Shown in pieces: positions 59,563 through 64,000 of a stretch of 64,000 nt of DNA; the stretch's first letter is position 1, and each line of letters opens with the position of its first letter. The position numbers were made by a program, and so were the translations under genes. Origin of the DNA: Desarmillaria ectypa. Lineage: Eukaryota > Basidiomycota > Agaricomycetes > Agaricales > Physalacriaceae. Where the stretch lies: contig JAUDYN010000007.1 of the NCBI GenBank assembly GCA_030407005.1, forward strand, positions 992,001 through 1,056,000, in the 5' to 3' direction. Below the pieces are notes generated by a model that was not told the DNA's origin, ran no database searches, and saw nothing but the letters and a program-made list of their open reading frames with translations.

Positions 59563-61953
59563 GATATGACTGGCAGTACCGGAATATACCTCAACATTTC
59601 AAAAGGAAAGAAAGCTATAAGATAACTAGTACCTCGATCGATTTCAGCCGGCAGGAGCGAATTCAGTGCCTAGGTCAAATAATTTGTCGCGTAGGAGTCG
59701 GATTGACAAGTTCTCGGAACTCGAAGTCCAAGAATCGATGAAGGTGATGGAAGCTGGTGGTCAAAGTCGCGTTTGTCACGTGAGACGCCTTGCGCGTCTT
59801 TTGGAAGCTCTGCTTGCTTTTGTTTACCAGCAACCTCGTTACATTGCGAGTATCTATTTTCTGGGTTCTGTATTTATCCAACTAATAACAAGTTTACTGA
59901 GATACTACAGTGACGGTTCTGACTCTAAGACTCTCCATCCCTGTTGATCATAATCCTCTAGCTTGTTGGTCCTGTTCCCTCGGCTCTGTATCGTAGGGCG
60001 ACGTGTGAACTGACTGGTTTGGGATCTTTGGCGGGCTAATTTAGTTCTTCGGCCCTAGAAGTAGACCTCGTTGTGAGTACATCAGTCAGTTATACTTTTC
60101 ACTCCCAGATTTTTCTCTAGATGGAATCTAATTAGAAGCGCTTTTCTTGACTGGAAGCTACACACCCGTGGAGGAACCTTTTGCTCGAATTGTACCTACG
60201 TCCTGCCTTTGAGTCTCTCTTCAGCGTCAATAAAGCACCCAGCGATGACTCTCAGGAAAGAAAGGACAGTGTGTTGTTACGACCGCTGAGGCCGAGGCCT
60301 CCTGGCTTTCTCGGATGATAAAAATAACTTGAAGAAAGGCTAGAAATACTTCACAAAAGAACATCGCACGCTGAAGAAAGCAGCTCTCTTTCCCATGCGA
60401 ACTCTCCCAACAGGTTCTTAATGATATTTCTCATGGGTATCTTCTCTCGTGCCTGTATAACCCTCTACCCCATCTCGAAGACCAGCTTCTTTAAAGTTAC
60501 CATCGTTATTACAGCCTAGGTGCTACGGAGGAGGCTGAGCTGAAGAAGCTCAAGGCACAAGGCGTGGACTTGACACTATCGTGAGCACATTGATATTTTT
60601 CTGTAGCTGTTTGACTGAGGTAAAGATTTTCTATCGATTCTAGAGAAACGGAGTAGATTGTTCGTTGTACCGCGGTTGAATGCTATGAAGTTGCTGTTCT
60701 TTCTCGTTAGCGAGACTCCCGTTCCGCGGAGTACTCTCTAGCATACATGGAGTGCATTCCTGTTAGGTCATCATTGACGGAGATGTCCTGAATGGTGTGC
60801 TCCCTCTTGTTAACTGTTCTGCTCCAAGACAAGGAGAAAATCCCAAGGAAAGGTTAGATCTCAAAATCTGTCGTTTTCAATTTCAAATTGACATTCGCAA
60901 TTTACGAACGATTTGATCTATTTGATGTCGCGCCGCGGACCTTCGCAACCCCGATTAAGGCAGTAAATACTGAAGCGCAGAACTTTGTAGCTTGCCTTCG
61001 TAAGTCCTCCTGACAGTTTGGTTGTCCGATCCACGGATGAGGTGGTGTTGCTAAGCGATTCTCTTTATCAGGATTTTACTTACCAATATCACAGTTCGGT
61101 TTCCGGGTATATGTATATTACCATTCACGATATTCTGCGCATCACTTCAAGTCGGACACAATACCATCTGACACTGACTTATCCGAAGTGATCAACGGAG
61201 CAGTGTCGTAAGGCTGCGCACCACACCTTTCCGACATGGACTTGGTGATTGAATTGCTCATGTCTTCATGATTACAATATTGCAGTTACCGGCAATCAAC
61301 TGAGGGTCAGAGTTCCGAGCTGATATGCTGGCTTACCCACCCCGCATACATTTCGGGGAGGCTGTATACTCGGAAGGGCAGGAAGTTATGGGCCGGCCTG
61401 GAAAGAGGGTGGATTCGGGGAGAATAGCGCAATTTCCCATACATAACAAAAATGAATGGAATGGTATATACCCTCTTCGATCCGCTGTTGTTCCCACTGT
61501 AACCGGCATTGCAGTGTGTGATGCAACATCGGTTTGAATCAATAATGAGTATACTCTGCTATCATGAAGAATAGTTTCATTTGAATCTGGTTCATGTGGA
61601 ATCAGATTTTATCATGCACGGAGGCACACAACTGAATTAGTTGTTTCCAAGTATATTCGTACGGAACTCACAGGAACTCACACGGCCGTATCGCCAAGGA
61701 GGTAGAGGTCTCCCGATAGATCTTACGTGGATTTTATGTTTCCACGGGCCTAGACCGGAAAGGTCGCGGTCGTTCCGAGGCCGATACATTTCAAACGGTT
61801 CGCCTAATGTGTCTTCTCGGCAAAGTCAAGAGTCATCCAGCCTTTGTGGATTACCTCTCGCACCATTGCCTGAGAGAAGAAACATGACATTGATAACTCC
61901 TCGGTTACCTTCGGAAAGGCTGTCTGCCTGTTCTGTCCGCGATCACTCGATCT
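59563..61953. other. Gene-poor interval between RING genes
   Basis: No gene supported in 2.4 kb. A 93-codon plus frame (59666-59947) with one hydrophobic segment starts about 100 bp from RING-3 in divergent orientation, but it has no family match I know. A short plus-strand stretch near 60520-60590 reads GATEEAELKKLKAQGVDLTL and may be a gene relic. The remainder is featureless. Confidence 0.35.
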
Positions 61954-61961
61954 TATAAAAG
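61954..61961 (+). promoter_or_regulatory. TATA box of RING-4 gene
   Basis: TATAAAAG, 67 bp upstream of the RING-4 start codon. Confidence 0.5.
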
Positions 61962-62027
61962 CGTTCATCCTAACATGGTCCCCTTCTTCAGTCCTTCCAC
62001 CGACATACTACTACTACACTTTTCATC

Positions 62028-63050
62028 ATGCCGTCTTGCAGTATTTGCATCGACGAACTCAAGCAGCCAGTCGCACTGCCCTGTGGTACGTCTCTCTTCC
62101 TTACATCCATTGAGTCGCTCACTCATGCCTGCTGTAGGGCATGTGTTCTGCACTGAATGCGTATACCGTGCTGTCAACACAATTAAGCCGTACGCCAATA
62201 TACATTACTGCCCCACATGTCGAGCTCCGTATACAACTGGTGAGCCCTTTACCTGTCCCTCTCAACTGTCATATGTCTAAGGAGGTAATAGTGAACATCG
62301 ACCCTACCCTCATCCCTGCTCACCTACGCACCCATATAATTCCCAGCATTCGTCGTCTCTACCTTGATGAACCCAACCCGAACATTGATTCCTCCATGGA
62401 TATCCCCAAAGCAGTATCCGAATGTGCCAGGATCAGCGCTGAAAATGCTGCTCTACGACTAAATTGCGGGTTGTGGCGACGACGAGCCGAAGTTCATGCT
62501 GCGGCGACACTTGGTCTTCTAAACGTGGCTCGTATGGCTCGGGACCATGCTATACAGTCGAAGCAGGAAAAAGATGAGCTGGAACGGCGGTACAATGTGT
62601 TGAAGAGAAAGATAGACGCCGAAGAGTGTGTTCCGTTCATCCCTTTCACCTAATTCATTGCTAATCAATTTCGACAGGCTATTTTCAAGCTTTTCTAGAA
62701 CTTCCCCCCCATCGTCGTCGTCATCGTCCACATCCACCTCGACGACACCCGAACGTATATCTCGACCGGCTATCCAGATACATCACTCTGTACGCCGCGC
62801 CGCGACTCCATCCAACATTCGAATCACATCGGAGCAGACAGTACAACCTATGACGTGCTCTGCATGGGCGGATATCGCCAAAAACCTGAAAGAAAACGTT
62901 ACATTGCCCCCTTTTAAAAGACGACGGACTGGCACGCCGACTCTCCCTCGACTACATGATATAGATGTCGATGTCTTGCCGGCTTCTCTATCTCGCCGTC
63001 GGACACCAGTGCCCTCGCCTATATCTTGTGAGCGCCCACAGTCGTCCTGA
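62028..63050 (+). CDS. RING-finger/coiled-coil protein (RING-4)
   Basis: Probable E3 ubiquitin ligase. ATG 62028 gives MPSCSICIDELKQPVALPC. A phase-1 intron in the C-G-H Gly codon is followed by HVFCTECVYRAVNTIKPYAN-IHYCPTCRAPYTT, a complete C3HC4 RING. The next exon (from about 62290) reads VNIDPTLIPAHLRTHIIPSI, then a helical/coiled region ISAENAALRLNCGLWRRRAE, QSKQEKDELERRYNVLKRKI. After another intron come a poly-Ser stretch, two basic patches (PFKRRRTG, SRRRTPVPSP) suggesting nuclear localisation, and the end CERPQSS. Four exons, intact. Layout (RING, short helical linker, coiled coil, disordered tail) is the same as RING-1 and RING-3. Confidence 0.83.
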
Positions 63051-64000
63051 TGTCTTGCATTGCTCTACTTGTATGTTCTGTATTGGAATTCTTGGAGCGC
63101 TTGTTCATAATCTATACCATCTTCATACTATATCATTACACACTGCATGACATCTGTATAACCAGCATCTCTCACTCTATTAACTATTAACTTTATTCTT
63201 GCATGTCCCCCAAAGCCAGACCTGGACTTGACCATAAATATGTTAATGTCTCCCACATGCGGTGCGCGGAGAAGATTGCGGAATATCGGATCAAGGTGGC
63301 GTCTGTAGCCGTCTTTGCTCCCCTCTCGTATTCACCTCTAAGATCCAAGGTCTCGAGTCTTCTAGTTCTCAACCTCGGATTCGTACACTACAGCGGTCGC
63401 ATTGGTATCTAGGTCTATGAACCTCGACAGGGCAATTACTTCACCACTCGATGATAGTTATTGGACACGGTGTCTACAGCAAAATAAAACACCCGGGGAA
63501 ATCAGGATACTCTGCGAAGCTTGATGCTGATATTCAGATCGAATCTAAGAAGCAAAGAAGGCCCATATGTACTTTGGATGTCAGCCTTGCCTTGCCGGTG
63601 TTGCCCATTGGTGTCCCTAGTTTTCAACTCTCGGAATGCATCGATATAAATCTTCGTGGTCTGTCCGAACGCTTTCAGATATCAAACCGCTGTCAAACGT
63701 CATCGATTATTTCTGTTTCGGTCTTATGAATCTGTCTGTGTGCATACCGTGAAAGACTGGGCCTTCCATCAGACGAGACCGTTTGCTACGGTATCGTCCT
63801 TTACTTGTAAGTTTATAGGACACACTTCTCCGTCCGCGTTAATTTCTACTAACGTTCTCGCCCCAACAAGAATGCAACATCGAACCCACTTCGTCTCCAA
63901 CTAGATTCCTCGATGAGAAATAAGTACAGCAGTGCGGAAGGTGGGTCATCAGATTTCTCCGCCTAACGTGATGTTGATGAGGCATCGCCTCTGGATCTTT
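63051..64000. other. Intergenic to window end
   Basis: Plus frames 63203-63412, 63451-63729 and 63656-63904 are short and motif-free. No gene, repeat or RNA was recognised. A gene could begin beyond the window. Confidence 0.45.

Noticed and set aside
1..64000. CRISPR arrays, bacterial operons or integrated virus
   Set aside because: No regularly spaced repeats, ribosome-binding sites or viral genes were seen. All recognisable genes are fungal and most are spliced.

Overview
The window is nuclear DNA from a filamentous basidiomycete, most likely an agaricomycete. The evidence is dense short spliceosomal introns (about 47-65 nt, phase-conserved), a secreted carbohydrate-active repertoire (GH16 glucanase, GH7 cellobiohydrolase, GH35 beta-galactosidase) typical of plant-litter or wood decomposers, a hybrid histidine kinase whose H-box is of a form I associate with basidiomycetes (from memory), an Rxt3 chromatin subunit, and a spliced eukaryotic uL5/RPL11 gene. 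Species cannot be named from the sequence alone. All exon joins below were made by hand from reading frame and GT/AG signals, so internal exon edges are predictions.

Layout. 0-9 kb: 3' end of an Rxt3-family gene (+), a secreted GH16 glucanase (-), a GIT1/phosphate-type MFS permease (-) and an intronless F-box protein (-). 9-18.7 kb: a gene-poor accessory stretch holding a member of an unrecognised small-protein family, a degenerate gene with an HNH-like tail, a tRNA-Glu(CTC), and a GT61 glycosyltransferase pseudogene that carries a 204-bp insertion. 19-25 kb: two paralogous RING-finger genes, the intact GT61 paralog and a membrane protein of unknown function. 26-32 kb: sparse, with two more members of the small-protein family. 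32-36 kb: a secreted class 3 lipase and a broken FMN-dependent alpha-hydroxy-acid dehydrogenase. 38-49 kb: a Dal5/ACS-type MFS transporter, a HIRIP3-like histone-chaperone-type protein, GH35 beta-galactosidase and GH7 cellobiohydrolase. 50-56 kb: RPL11 and a membrane-anchored hybrid histidine kinase. 58-63 kb: two further RING/coiled-coil genes.

Functional picture. GH7, GH35, GH16 and the lipase are secreted nutrient-acquisition enzymes, several with a clear TATA box just upstream, and the two MFS permeases would take up small anionic metabolites. Rxt3, HIRIP3, RPL11 and the kinase are housekeeping or signalling genes. The 9-32 kb and 58-63 kb parts look lineage-specific: duplicated RING genes, a duplicated GT61 gene with one dead copy, and three copies of an unknown small protein.

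Most notable: (1) the histidine-kinase H-box is interrupted by what reads as a 49-nt AT-AC intron; (2) the ACS transporter needs 7-nt and 4-nt microexons to keep its conserved frame; (3) a three-member small-protein family shares two intron positions; (4) four RING genes all have a phase-1 intron in the same Gly codon of the C-G-H motif, and one of them has lost a zinc ligand.
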